From CAYSCS01 sp964429695 (GTDB lineage Bacteria > Acidobacteriota > Aminicenantia > Aminicenantales > Aminicenantaceae): a DNA stretch of 64,000 nt. The translations under genes and the position numbers were made by a program. Within the stretch, counting starts at the first letter, position 1; each line of letters begins with the position of its first letter. The notes beneath the pieces are model-generated. The model made no database searches. It saw only the letters and a program-made list of their open reading frames with translations, and was not told where the DNA came from. The stretch spans positions 62,001 through 126,000 of the forward strand of contig CAYSCS010000063.1 of assembly GCA_964429695.1 (NCBI GenBank). The letters run 5' to 3'. Positions 8,101-17,567 of the stretch are shown piece after piece.

Positions 8101-10008
8101 TTAATCTTGGCCTTTTAAATGTTTATCGAGGAAATTGAGAATGGCACTGTAGCCTTTGATTTCATTTTCCTTTTTCACAAATCCATGCCCTTCATCCTCA
8201 AAGACAATGTATTCAACAGGGATGCCATTTTTCTTTACCGCTTCTACAATCTCGTCTGACTCAACCTTTAGGACTCTCGGGTCGTTTGCTCCCTGAAGAA
8301 CCATCAGTGGTCTGACAATGTTCTGCGCATGAAACAGAGGAGAGATGCTGAGCAGGTATTCCCTTTCTGTTTCAGGATTTCCTATTTCTTCATAGAGGGC
8401 TTTCTTGAATGCCTCCCACCAGGGCGGGATGCTTTCCAGGGTGCGGACCCAGTTTGAGATCCCGAACAGGTCTACTCCAACTGCAAAATCTTTTGGTCTA
8501 AAGGCAAGGGCAGCAAGAACCATGTAGCCTCCATAACTTCCTCCGATGATACCGATTTTTTTCTCATCCACATAACCAGTTGCCTTGAGGAATTCTTTTG
8601 CCGCCACACAATCATCGAGGTCTGCCTGTCCGTGCTTATGGTCATCCATTCTGAAGAAGGTCTTTCCATATCCAGAGCTTCCCCTATTGTTGACGTCGAT
8701 TATGGCATAGCCATGATTCACAAGGTACTGAAGCGGGGGATTATAACCTATTCGCGCCTGGCCTCCTGGTCCTCCATGAACTAAAACGAGAGCTGGTATT
8801 TTCTCTCCTTTCTTGATGTTGTGAGGTTTATAATAAATCGCGGGTATTTCAAGATTATCAAAGGAACGGTAACGCACAACCTCAGCCTCTACGAGATGCT
8901 CGGGATTAATTTCAGGATTCAGAGTCTCAGTGAGCTTTTTATAATTTTTGGTTTCAAAATCATAGACATATAGATTATTCGGTGACCTTGAGCCATTCAC
9001 ATAGAAACTCATCAATCTTTCGCTTTTTGAGATGTTCACAGAGGAGATGTTTCCTTCAGGAAGCTCAGGAAGGCCCAAAGGAGTATTTGTAGCAGTATCA
9101 TAAACCTTTATTACTGTTCTCCCGTCTTCGTTTATCCCTACTACCCGGAATTTTTCGTTTCTCGAAAAATAGGAAAACCAGATATCCCAGTCTGTCTTTT
9201 CCACTATTTCTGATTCTCCACTCTCGAGGTCGTAACGTTTGAGGTAAGTAAACTCACTATCCTCGTCTGTAAGATAATAAAGGCTTCTGGAATCTGCGGT
9301 GAATGTTTGAGGAAGGTAGTTTACATCCCCCTGATGAGGGCTGAGGTGTTTGAGCTTCTTTGTTTTTGTATCGAAAATATACATATCTGAATTGTGCTCT
9401 GTTATCGTTTTTTGGAAGGCATAGAAACGTTTATCCCTTGAAATTGCAGCTAAATTATAGCCTTCGTCATTCCTGTAGAGCATTCTGGGAGTAAAAGTTT
9501 CAATGTCCATCTCGTAGAGGTCAAAAAAGCGGGGATCTCTCAGGTTAGAGCCATAAAAAAAGCTTTTTTCATCAAAGCTCCAGCCATAAAAAATGGACTT
9601 TGCCTTCTCCTCAGGAGTTAAATCTTTTATAGAGCCATCTTCATTCCGAAGGTAGATGTGACTGATTTCATTGCCTCCTTTGTCACTGCTATAAAGGATT
9701 CTCTCGTCATGAGGGAAATAGGAGATTACAAAGATTGCATCATCTGTCGAATTGGTGAGCTGGATGGGTTCTCCCCCTCCGACGGGAATTGCGTAGGCGT
9801 TGTAGATGCCTGTCTTATTGCTGGAGTAGAGAATCTTTTTCTCATCAGGAGAAAATGAACCGCCAAAGATTGACTCAGTATTGAGGAATTGTTCTATTGA
9901 ATATTGCTTTACTTGAAGCGCTTCTTCTTTTTTTTCTTTTCTACATGAGGAAAGAATTAATGTGGCAAACAATAATCCACTCAAAGCAATAAAAATTTTT
10001 TTATTCAT
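8101..10008 (-). CDS. S9-family prolyl oligopeptidase-like lipoprotein
   Basis: A 635-residue serine peptidase. An N-terminal lipoprotein signal ends in the lipobox LSSC around residues 19-22, followed by charged residues, so the mature protein is probably membrane-anchored outside the inner membrane. Residues about 45-370 form WD40/TolB-like beta-propeller repeats (recurring SPDEKKILYSS-type strands). The C-terminal alpha/beta hydrolase domain carries the nucleophile motif GGSYGGYM, the acid in GANDPRV and the His in DEGHGF. It would cleave short peptides after proline or related residues. It appears monocistronic, with GGAGGAG just upstream of the ATG. Confidence 0.93.
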   Translation of the reverse strand: MNKKIFIALSGLLFATLILSSCRKEKKEEALQVKQYSIEQFLNTESIFGGSFSPDEKKILYSSNKTGIYNAYAIPVGGGEPIQLTNSTDDAIFVISYFPHDERILYSSDKGGNEISHIYLRNEDGSIKDLTPEEKAKSIFYGWSFDEKSFFYGSNLRDPRFFDLYEMDIETFTPRMLYRNDEGYNLAAISRDKRFYAFQKTITEHNSDMYIFDTKTKKLKHLSPHQGDVNYLPQTFTADSRSLYYLTDEDSEFTYLKRYDLESGESEIVEKTDWDIWFSYFSRNEKFRVVGINEDGRTVIKVYDTATNTPLGLPELPEGNISSVNISKSERLMSFYVNGSRSPNNLYVYDFETKNYKKLTETLNPEINPEHLVEAEVVRYRSFDNLEIPAIYYKPHNIKKGEKIPALVLVHGGPGGQARIGYNPPLQYLVNHGYAIIDVNNRGSSGYGKTFFRMDDHKHGQADLDDCVAAKEFLKATGYVDEKKIGIIGGSYGGYMVLAALAFRPKDFAVGVDLFGISNWVRTLESIPPWWEAFKKALYEEIGNPETEREYLLSISPLFHAQNIVRPLMVLQGANDPRVLKVESDEIVEAVKKNGIPVEYIVFEDEGHGFVKKENEIKGYSAILNFLDKHLKGQD

Positions 10009-10174
10009 TGCTCCTCCTTAAATTCTAAAAAATCACGGAACAAATAATTAATTCTTGGATTTGGTTCTTAAAAAGGGGGAATTTTATTGATTACAAAAGG
10101 TATTTCATCTCCTTTCTCCGGGTTAAGTACAGTTTTTGCTTCTTTAAACTGAGATTATTTATGAAATCTTATCT

Positions 10175-10471
10175 TCAGAATTTTCTGAATCTATCTGGCT
10201 TTTTTGAACGATTTTCCTGGCGGCGTGCCTTATTGACTCTTAATTTTCTCCCTTTTATTTCCATCCCATCCAGAGAACTTATAGCCTTTCTTGCCTCTTC
10301 TTCCTTCTCAAACTCGGCGAATCCAAAGCCTTTAGACCTTCCCGTTACCTTATCTTTGATGATTTGTAATTCTTTAATCTGGATTCCTTTTTCCTTCATT
10401 GTGTTTTTCAATTCTTCTTCGGTCAAAGTGTAATCCAGATTCCCTAAGTAGATTTTTTTTTCTTCTTCCAT
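10175..10471 (-). CDS. RNA-binding protein with a single RRM domain
   Basis: 98 residues consisting almost entirely of one RNA recognition motif: RNP2 as IYLGNL near the N-terminus and RNP1 as KGFGFAEF in the middle, then a basic tail. Bacterial and cyanobacterial glycine-poor RRM proteins have this size and layout and bind single-stranded RNA. The gene stands alone. The function in bacteria is poorly defined and nothing in the neighbourhood narrows it. Confidence 0.92.
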   Translation of the reverse strand: MEEEKKIYLGNLDYTLTEEELKNTMKEKGIQIKELQIIKDKVTGRSKGFGFAEFEKEEEARKAISSLDGMEIKGRKLRVNKARRQENRSKKPDRFRKF

Positions 10472-10649
10472 ATAAATCTTACCTCTTAAAAAACATTTCT
10501 CCTTTATAAACTAAGTTTATTTTCATTTATTTTCTTTTCCTCCTTTTTGATTCTCTCATTGACTCGTCCTCTTCCTTTTTTATCTCACGCAATCTTAAAC
10601 TGAGTGATTCATATATCACAAGCTTTAATCATTGTCAAAAACTAACCAT

Positions 10650-11768
10650 TTAGGGAGAGCATATTTCTTTAAGACATTCTTCCACGAGTTCAAGGGCTTT
10701 GAGAAACCTATCTTTTTCTTCTCCTACTCCAAAGCGAAGGTGAAAGTCGAGTTCAAAGTGGTCTCCAGCTGCCAGAAGAACACTCTTTCTTTCACGAATT
10801 TTCTCCACAAGCTCTGTGGAATTAATTTTTAGATTATAGCGAGGGAAGACTATGGCACCTGCCTTGGGAGGGATGCATTCGAAGATTCCATTCTGTCTTT
10901 TAAGCCAAGATTCGAAGAGAGGGTAGTTTGTACGGATTATTTTCCTTGTTCGCTCGAGTATTTTCTGTCTATTCTCTGGACTAAGGGCAATCCGTGCTAG
11001 GCGGTCGCTGAGTGCGGAAATGGAAATTGTGGTGTAGTCTTTGTATGCCCAGACTTTCTCGATAAATTCTGGTGGAGCTACCATCCAGCCCACCCTTAAT
11101 CCTGGAAGACCATAAGCTTTGGAAAGACCGCAGGTGACGATTACTTTCTCATAGGCTCCCCACAGGGTCGGTGTGGTTTCCTCTCCATATTCTGCCCCCT
11201 GATACACTTCATCCGAGACAAGCCATGCTTTTGCCCAACGAGCAAGCTCCAGAATTGTCTCCCTTGCCTCCTCATTTAAGACGCTTCCTGTAGGATTATT
11301 CGGGTTGGTTACTAAAATTATCTTTGTTTTTTTAGTAACTTTCTTTTTTAGTTCTTCAAGGTCAGGTCCCCATGATAATTCTTCCTTCAGATAGAATGGC
11401 CTTACCTTTCCCCCAAACGCTCTCACCAAGCCTCTTATCTGCATATAGTTAGGGAGCATGAAGATAACTTCATCTCCTGGCTCAACAAGCCTCCAGGTTG
11501 CAAGAAAATTAGCCTCAGCCGAACCAGAGGTGATAAGGATATTTTGAGGGTTTGAATCAGGATAAATTCGAGAAATTATTTCTTTTAGCTGAGGAGTTCC
11601 GTCGGATTGAATGTACCCCAGATGTGTCTCAAGAAGTTCTCTAAGTTCCTCCTTGGAGACTAACTCTTGGAGAGAGAGTGGGTAGACACCACTTTCGGAT
11701 AGGTTATAATCGACTATATTTTCCCATACCGATTGCCATCTTTCCATCACAAAAGGCTCAATTTTCAT
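10650..11768 (-). CDS. Class I/II pyridoxal-phosphate aminotransferase
   Basis: 372 residues of the fold-type I aminotransferase family. The PLP-binding Lys lies in GLSKAYGLPGLRVGW, the NPNNPTG motif contacts substrate and cofactor, and LVSDEVYQG supplies the Asp that contacts the pyridine nitrogen. The conserved Arg that binds the substrate carboxylate is probably in FHLRFGVG near the C-terminus. It may act on aspartate, alanine or capreomycidine-like substrates; specificity cannot be assigned. It appears monocistronic. Confidence 0.9.
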   Translation of the reverse strand: MKIEPFVMERWQSVWENIVDYNLSESGVYPLSLQELVSKEELRELLETHLGYIQSDGTPQLKEIISRIYPDSNPQNILITSGSAEANFLATWRLVEPGDEVIFMLPNYMQIRGLVRAFGGKVRPFYLKEELSWGPDLEELKKKVTKKTKIILVTNPNNPTGSVLNEEARETILELARWAKAWLVSDEVYQGAEYGEETTPTLWGAYEKVIVTCGLSKAYGLPGLRVGWMVAPPEFIEKVWAYKDYTTISISALSDRLARIALSPENRQKILERTRKIIRTNYPLFESWLKRQNGIFECIPPKAGAIVFPRYNLKINSTELVEKIRERKSVLLAAGDHFELDFHLRFGVGEEKDRFLKALELVEECLKEICSP

Positions 11769-12166
11769 CTTTTTTTCCTTTCATCTTTTTGGTTTTTATT
11801 TAATTGATAAGTATACTCCAAAGTGGTGGTGCTTGTCTAAAAAAATTAGAAATGAGGAAGCACCCTTTTTTCTGGTATGGAGTTTAATTTGCATCGCGGA
11901 CGAGCTTTTTCTTTCCTTAATGAGATTTACTCTTTCAGGTTGATGATAATCAGGGAATATGGGGATAAATTTCTAAGAGCCCTCTATTTCTTTAATCGAC
12001 TCTTATGTTTCAATCAAAACCAACCGACGTAAAATTCACGCTTTCCCCAGAATTCTTTCTTATATCGCCTCTCATAGACTTAAATTCTTAGTTTTTTTTC
12101 ATCTTCATCTTATTTCTTTTTTCCAATTTTGTCGCATTGAAATATTCCACAAAAATTGGGCAGAGC
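11769..12166. other. Intergenic region, no gene seen
   Basis: About 400 AT-rich bases between the aminotransferase and the insertion-sequence relic, with stops in all frames and no recognisable RNA gene. Confidence 0.5.
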
Positions 12167-12224
12167 AATAAAGTGCAAATTGGGCTGCCGAAAGATTAAG
12201 GGGAGGTATGATAAAATGCTCTTT

Positions 12225-12500
12225 ATGAGTTGGAAACATTATGAGGCAAGCTTTAAGGCTAAAGTGGCCTTGAAAGCCGTTAAGGTGGGAAAAAACGATA
12301 GCTCAGATAGCCAGCACTTTTAGGGTTCACCCTAACCAAGTTCGTCTGTGGCGAGAACAACTTCTGCATGCTTTGCCAGTTTTCTTTTCTGATCGAAGAA
12401 AAAGGAGAGAGTAATCTCAGGATGAGCTGGAAGCTGAGCTTTACCGCCAGATCGGCCGGCTTAAAGTAGATCTTGACTGGCTTAAAAAAAATTGCAACAG
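12225..12500 (+). pseudogene. IS3-type transposase orfA remnant
   Basis: From the ATG at 12225 the translation begins MSWKHYEASFKAKVALKAV, then needs a one-base frameshift near 12285 to continue as GEKTIAQIAST and VHPNQVRLWREQ, the helix-turn-helix region of IS3 OrfA proteins. It then reads SDRRKRRE before an in-frame stop near 12410 and resumes as AELYRQIGRLKVDLDWLKK, the leucine-zipper-like end of OrfA. At least one frameshift and one stop make it nonfunctional. Confidence 0.85.
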
Positions 12501-12519
12501 CTCCTGGAGCCAGGAGAAG

Positions 12520-13292
12520 AGATTTAATCGAGGTGAGCGAGATGCTCTCGATAGAGCGGCAATGTGAGCTTTTAGGATCGGCCAGGTCTTCATACTATTC
12601 CAAGGACAAGGGTGAAGATGATTATAATATTTTAATTTAATGAGGCTGATTGATGAGCAATATACGAAGAGTCCTTTTTATGGTGTTGAGATGAGGGGGG
12701 GTTGGTTAAGGAGTCAAGGGCTTGGAGTTAATCCCAAGCGAGTTAGGGGATTGATGAGGGAGATGGCTTTGGAGGGGATTTATCCTCGCAGCCGGAGGAG
12801 CTTTTCTTCTTCTAGTAATAAGCTATATTCCTATCTTTTAAGGGGGCTAAAGATAGAGCGAGCTGACTAGGTTTGGGAGGCAGATATAACCTCCCTCCGG
12901 TTAGATCACGGTTTTTTTATTTAACTGCAGTTAGGGATTGTTATAGCCGTTATGTTCTTTCCTAGGAAGTGGCTAATTCTCTTTTGGAAGGAAGAGGGGT
13001 AAGGCGAAGTATGGATGCTCGAGGCCGGGTAGATGATAATATTTTCGTGGAAAGTCTGTGGCTGAGGGTGAGGTATGATGAGGGAATCTATCTTCATGAG
13101 TACCGAACCGCTTCTGAGGCTCGAGAAAGGCTTGGAGAGTACTTTCACTTCTATAATCCAGAGAGGTTACATCAAGCCCGGGGCTATCAAACTCCACATG
13201 AGGTTTATTTTGGGTTGCAGCTAAGCTCACAAATGATTGAGGCTTGCTTGTATATAAAATATCTGCTAAGGCAGGTCAGATTTGCACCTTAA
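12520..13292 (+). pseudogene. IS3-type transposase orfB remnant (DDE)
   Basis: Fragments in several frames match IS3 OrfB: IERQCELLGSARSSYY (near 12552-12600), then after a frameshift RLIDEQYTKSPFYG from about 12640, a stop near 12868, WEADITSLRLDHGFF carrying the first catalytic Asp near 12880, and finally RGRVDDNIFVESLW with the catalytic Glu and YFHFYNPERLHQARGY to 13292. The block holding the second catalytic Asp, normally about 40 residues between these, is missing, so there is also an internal deletion. Confidence 0.88.
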
Positions 13293-13587
13293 TCAGTCTT
13301 TATTTTTATCCAAATATTGGGGAGCATCTTACATAAATTAGATTTCTTCTCTATAGAAATATATTAAGAAGCTCGCTTCCTCAAAACCTCACCTTGCCCC
13401 TTCTGCTGATATCATCTCATCCGCCTCGATTAGCTCCCTTTTCTTGTTTCTCGTCTAATTTCCCTCTTGCTATCCCCTTTCTACTTGAATTAATATAAAA
13501 TTTAATTTCATCATTTTTAATATGTAATTTAAGGCAGGCAAGATTATAAAATAATAATATGGCGAAAAATTTTTAAATGAGGAGGTA

Positions 13588-15291
13588 ATGGGAATGAGTG
13601 ATAAACTCTCTCGGCGGGAATTTATAGAAACTTTAGCCAAGTCTGCTGCCCTGGCTGGGCTTACGATTGCACCTGAAACGAGGAGAGTCTTTGCCTCGCC
13701 CTCGAAGTTTGACCTTGTCATCAAGAATGGGATGATTGTAGATGGGATGGGTAATGAGCCTTTTGAGTCTGATTTAGGAATAATTGGTGAATATATCCAG
13801 GCCATAGAAAAAGTCGACCCTTCTCAAGCGAAGAAGGTCATCGATGCCTCGAAGAAAATTGTTTCGCCAGGATTTATAGATATCCATTCTCATTCTGATT
13901 TCGAGCCATTCTTAAATCCAAAGGCAGAAAGTAAGATAAGACAGGGTGTGACAACTGAGTTAGTCGGAAATTGTGGTTCTTCTGCTTTTCCCTTGAAAAA
14001 GTCTTGCTTCGAGGATGAAGAAGAGATTCTTAAAGAGGCAAAGATTGAAATTACATGGGAGAACCTCGAAGGATACCATTTGCTCCTTGAGAAAAGAGGA
14101 ATTGCCGTGAATCATGGTACGCTTGTGGGTCAGGGGACTGTGCGTAGATTTATTATAGGAAATGCTCGAAGAAAGCCTTCCACAGAAGAAATGGAAATGA
14201 TGAAAAAGCTCGTCTCAGATGCTATGTCTCAGGGAGCTTTTGGGCTTTCCACGGGACTAGAATATATTCCAGATCGCTTCTCCAGCACGGATGAAATAAT
14301 CGAATTATGTAAGGTTATTGCGGACTTCAAAGGATTTTATGCCACCCACATGAGAAGCGAGGACACCTTCCTCTTAGAGGCTGTGGGTGAAGCTCTCCAT
14401 ATTTCTGAAAGCGCTTGTTTGCCGCTTCAAATCTCACATCTTAAAGCCTCAGGAAAAGAGAATTACTATAAAATTCCTTTTGTCTTCGACCTCATCGAGC
14501 GGGCAAAAGAGAGAGGGCTTGATGTCAGTGCTGATCGCTATCCTTATACGGCATACAGCACAACCCTGAGTATTTCTTTTCCAGCCTGGGCTCTCGATGG
14601 GGGGCCACAATGTTTCGTAGAAAGGTTGAAGGATAGAGAGCTCAGGGAGAAGATGAAGGAAGAAACGATGGAGAAGGTTGTGGCGAACAACGGGTGGGAG
14701 AGCATGCTCATCAATCATGTTCAGAATGAGAAAAACCGCCACCTTATAGGTAAATACATCCAGGAAGCTGCGGATGAAGTTGGACAGGATCCCTATGAAT
14801 TTGCCTGTGACCTCCTTATTTCTGAAGGAGGCAATTTGAGTATCACAGGATTTGGAATGAGCGAAGAAAACACTGCATCAGTTCTCAAGCATCCCCAGGT
14901 GATGCTCTGTTCAGATGGGAGTGCCCTTGCTCCCTACGGCCCACTTGACAGGGGTATTCCTCATCCTCGGAACTACGGCACTTTCCCTCGTTTTTTAAAG
15001 GTTTATGTTCGCGAGAAGAAAATACTCACTCTTACTGAGGCCATCCAGAAAATGACTTCTATGCCAGCGAGAAGGATGGGGCTTAGAGACCGGGGGGCGA
15101 TCAAAAAGGGCTTCTATGCAGACCTCGTAATCTTCGATCTGTCCCGCATCTTAGATAAAGCAACCTATACCGACCCTAAGCAGTATCCTGAGGGGATAGA
15201 TTATGTAATTGTCAACGGAAAAGTTGTCATCTCCAAAGGAGAGCATTCAGGAGAGCTCCCAGGGAAAATTTTACGCCACAAGAAAGCATGA
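13588..15291 (+). CDS. N-acyl-D-amino-acid deacylase (D-aminoacylase) family amidohydrolase
   Basis: 567 residues. The N-terminus has a twin-arginine-like SRREFIETLAKSAALAG stretch followed by a short hydrophobic segment and a probable cleavage near VFASPS, suggesting Tat export. The enzyme domain starts with FDLVIKNGMIVDG; metal ligands are the His pair in DIHSHSDFE and the bridging Cys in VGNCGSSAF, a D-aminoacylase feature, followed by the His of YATHMRSE and of LQISHLKASG. The Asp in MLCSDGSALAP is the catalytic acid/base. It would hydrolyse N-acyl-D-amino acids or related D-amino-acid derivatives. A strong AGGAGG lies just before the start (ATG at 13588; an ATG at 13594 is also possible). 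Confidence 0.92.
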   Translation: MGMSDKLSRREFIETLAKSAALAGLTIAPETRRVFASPSKFDLVIKNGMIVDGMGNEPFESDLGIIGEYIQAIEKVDPSQAKKVIDASKKIVSPGFIDIHSHSDFEPFLNPKAESKIRQGVTTELVGNCGSSAFPLKKSCFEDEEEILKEAKIEITWENLEGYHLLLEKRGIAVNHGTLVGQGTVRRFIIGNARRKPSTEEMEMMKKLVSDAMSQGAFGLSTGLEYIPDRFSSTDEIIELCKVIADFKGFYATHMRSEDTFLLEAVGEALHISESACLPLQISHLKASGKENYYKIPFVFDLIERAKERGLDVSADRYPYTAYSTTLSISFPAWALDGGPQCFVERLKDRELREKMKEETMEKVVANNGWESMLINHVQNEKNRHLIGKYIQEAADEVGQDPYEFACDLLISEGGNLSITGFGMSEENTASVLKHPQVMLCSDGSALAPYGPLDRGIPHPRNYGTFPRFLKVYVREKKILTLTEAIQKMTSMPARRMGLRDRGAIKKGFYADLVIFDLSRILDKATYTDPKQYPEGIDYVIVNGKVVISKGEHSGELPGKILRHKKA

Positions 15292-15370
15292 TATATTTTT
15301 TATTTTTGCCTTATCTTAATCTCCTCTAAAAAATTGAAATTTTTTATGGGAAATATAAATGGAGTAAGAC

Positions 15371-16357
15371 ATGGAAAAAATAGACGTCAAGAAAGAGGCG
15401 CTCGAAGCAGAAGAGAGAATAAGGCCTCATATCCGGGAAACTCCCCTTGAGTTTTCCCTTCCCTTAAGCCAAGTTACAGACTCTGAAGTATTTCTGAAGC
15501 TTGAGAACCTTCAGTTTTCAGGTTCCTTCAAATTCAGGGGAGCGATAAATAAGGTTCTTTCTTTGGAAAATGAAAAAATTAAGAAAGGCCTTGTCACAGC
15601 TTCTTCCGGTAATCATGGTGTTGCCTTTGCTCACATTCTGAGGAAACTCGGTCTCAAAGGGACGATTTTCCTTCCTGAAAATGCATCCCCTACAAAAATA
15701 GAAGTGCTTCGCTCTTTTGGTGTAGATTTAAGACTTCATGAAACAGACTGTGCGCGAACCGAAGCATTTGCCAGGAAAACAGCAGAGAGTACTGGTCAAG
15801 AATACATCTCTCCTTATAACGATGTTAAGGTAGTTGGAGGGCAAGCTACGATTGGGATTGAACTGGAAAGACAGGCAGAAAGAATCGATGCTGTTTTCGT
15901 CCCTGTCGGAGGAGGAAGTTTGATAGGAGGAATTGCAGGATACCTCAAAGTCAAAAACAAAGGAATTGAGATTGTCGGCTGTCAACCTGAGAACTCTCCT
16001 GTGATGTATGAGTCTCTTAAGGCAGGCAAAATAATTGAAATGGAGTCAAAGCCCACTCTTTCTGATGGAACTTTTGGCGGGATAGAGGAAGGCTCAATAA
16101 CTTTTGACCTCTGCAGAGATTATGTGGATGACTTTGTCCTGGTGAAAGAGGAAGAAATCGAAGAGGCAATCAAGTTCTTCCTCGAAAAGCAGCACATGCT
16201 GATTGAAGGTGCGGCTGCGCTTTCGGTAGCCTCTTTCCTGAAGACCAAGAAAAAATACAGGGGCAAACGTGTCATCCTGATCATAAGTGGCTCAAAAATA
16301 CCCCTTGATAAATTAAGGATGATTCTCTGCAAGGTGGGAGAAAAAAAGAGAGATTGA
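15371..16357 (+). CDS. Threonine/serine dehydratase-like PLP enzyme
   Basis: 328 residues of fold-type II PLP enzymes. The cofactor Lys is in SGSFKFRGA, the substrate loop is SSGNHGVA, and the phosphate-binding glycine loop is VPVGGGSLIGG. A Ser in IISGSKIP near the end contacts the pyridine nitrogen. There is no C-terminal ACT regulatory domain, so it resembles catabolic threonine dehydratase (TdcB) or serine racemase more than biosynthetic IlvA. It lies 80 bases downstream of the D-aminoacylase; the pair could act together on D/L amino acid degradation, but that is inference. Confidence 0.9.
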   Translation: MEKIDVKKEALEAEERIRPHIRETPLEFSLPLSQVTDSEVFLKLENLQFSGSFKFRGAINKVLSLENEKIKKGLVTASSGNHGVAFAHILRKLGLKGTIFLPENASPTKIEVLRSFGVDLRLHETDCARTEAFARKTAESTGQEYISPYNDVKVVGGQATIGIELERQAERIDAVFVPVGGGSLIGGIAGYLKVKNKGIEIVGCQPENSPVMYESLKAGKIIEMESKPTLSDGTFGGIEEGSITFDLCRDYVDDFVLVKEEEIEEAIKFFLEKQHMLIEGAAALSVASFLKTKKKYRGKRVILIISGSKIPLDKLRMILCKVGEKKRD

Positions 16358-16379
16358 GTTCAATTTAAAAAAGGGGAAA

Positions 16380-16871
16380 ATGGCTTTCGATAAATGCCCT
16401 GGTCAGGATATAAGGAGAAAGAAGCAAGAAGATATCCTCCGCGAAATAAACTGCCCCCAGTGTGGATATTCGATAGAATTTTTTTTTGACGATTTAGCAA
16501 GAATATGTCCTCAATGCGGGGAGAAGGTGGAAAAGGGGAGTGAGGCATTGTTGAAGGATTTTGGATGTGCCACCTGGTGTTCTTCTGCGCTGGAATGCCT
16601 TGGACCCAGGGTCTATGAAAAATTTAATGAGTTCCGGGAGGCTTTAATTGAAGAAAAAAAGAAAAAACTTAGGGAGTTATTGAGCACAGTACCTGATGAA
16701 GAGATAGAGGTGAAATTGACTTTCATCCGGGCTTTCCAAGAAAATACGTCGATTGAATTGCTGATAAATCCTGAGAGGACAATAAAGCCTTTAAGGAAAA
16801 AGGACCCCCGCCTTTATGAAAAGGTCATTAGATATTATTCTGAATTTACAAGGAAAAAGAAAAAAGAATAA
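16380..16871 (+). CDS. Zinc-ribbon protein of unknown function
   Basis: 163 residues starting at an ATG preceded by AAAAGGGGAAA. The N-terminal half has a CPQCGYSIEFFFDDLARICPQCG zinc-ribbon-like pair of CxxC motifs (about residues 24-44; first Cys of the protein at 6), followed by the unusual CATWCSSALECLG, giving three further cysteines. The C-terminal half is charged and helical. The cysteine set suggests a structural metal site, possibly two. It follows the dehydratase by 22 bases in the same direction and is probably cotranscribed. I recall similar uncharacterised proteins in anaerobes but cannot name a family. Confidence 0.72.
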   Translation: MAFDKCPGQDIRRKKQEDILREINCPQCGYSIEFFFDDLARICPQCGEKVEKGSEALLKDFGCATWCSSALECLGPRVYEKFNEFREALIEEKKKKLRELLSTVPDEEIEVKLTFIRAFQENTSIELLINPERTIKPLRKKDPRLYEKVIRYYSEFTRKKKKE

Positions 16872-17567
16872 ATTCAGCTTTCTCCCCCATGTAGCACTAA
16901 TTTGTGAGATGTTAAAAAAGAGGGCTCATCCGAAATTTCGGGAATGTTTTAAACTCAGAGGTGCTTATAAGTTTTTCCAAGTTTCATTTTTTTGGAGATT
17001 AATAAAAATAAATTTGCTATGTGGATAGGAAAATTTAAGTTTAATATCTAAACATTCCTTTTCAGCCTATTTTCTGGATCTCTTCCCAATCTGAAATTTT
17101 TAGAGCTATGAAAAAACCGTAGAGTTTTTTAATTTAGGATAATTTGCTTAAAAAAAGAGGTAGAGAAAAAAAATTGGATTATCTCCCGCTTAGTTGATAA
17201 AAAATTGAATATTTGGGCGCGTAACTATAAGATTTCATTGGAATAAGAGGAGGATTCAGATTCAAAATATCAAAGCTAGTACGAAGGAAGTATCTCCGAA
17301 GCGTTTTGAATTGGCCGAACTCTGACAAAAGGAAGAAGTTATTAGTCTTCTCTCCTCGATGAGATATCATATTTTCACCAACTGATTTGGAGAAGAGTCA
17401 AAAATTATAGCTTTATTCCCAATCAAAAACATAAGCGAGGTGCCTTTAGGGGTGAGAGATACCATCTCCAAAATCATCTCAAAGGGCGATTGTCTAAATG
17501 TGTGTCTTTTCTCAATATATAAGCTCAGAAATAATTTTATTTTGTGAATGAGAGGGATTTTTAAAAG
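16872..17567. other. Intergenic region, no intact gene
   Basis: Almost 700 bases with stops in all frames. The minus strand between 17179 and 17370 can be read for 63 codons but it shows no recognisable domain and no ribosome binding site, so I do not call it a gene. Confidence 0.5.

Larger units (their letters stand above)
12167..13293 (+). mobile_element. Decayed IS3-family insertion sequence with inverted repeats
   Basis: The element is bounded by imperfect terminal inverted repeats: left arm 12167-12189 (containing AAGTGCAAATTGGGCTGCC) and right arm 13270-13293, whose reverse complement contains AAGGTGCAAATCTGACCTGCC. About 17 of 24 aligned positions match with one gap. TG and CA dinucleotides expected at IS3 termini lie at 12174 and 13286. 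I see no obvious target duplication. Inside are orfA and orfB fragments of an IS3 transposase with stops and frameshifts, so the element cannot transpose by itself. Confidence 0.85.

Noticed and set aside
17179..17370. 63-codon minus-strand frame in the gap before the SH3-like protein
   Set aside because: No start signal or known motif; amino acid content is consistent with random AT-rich DNA.
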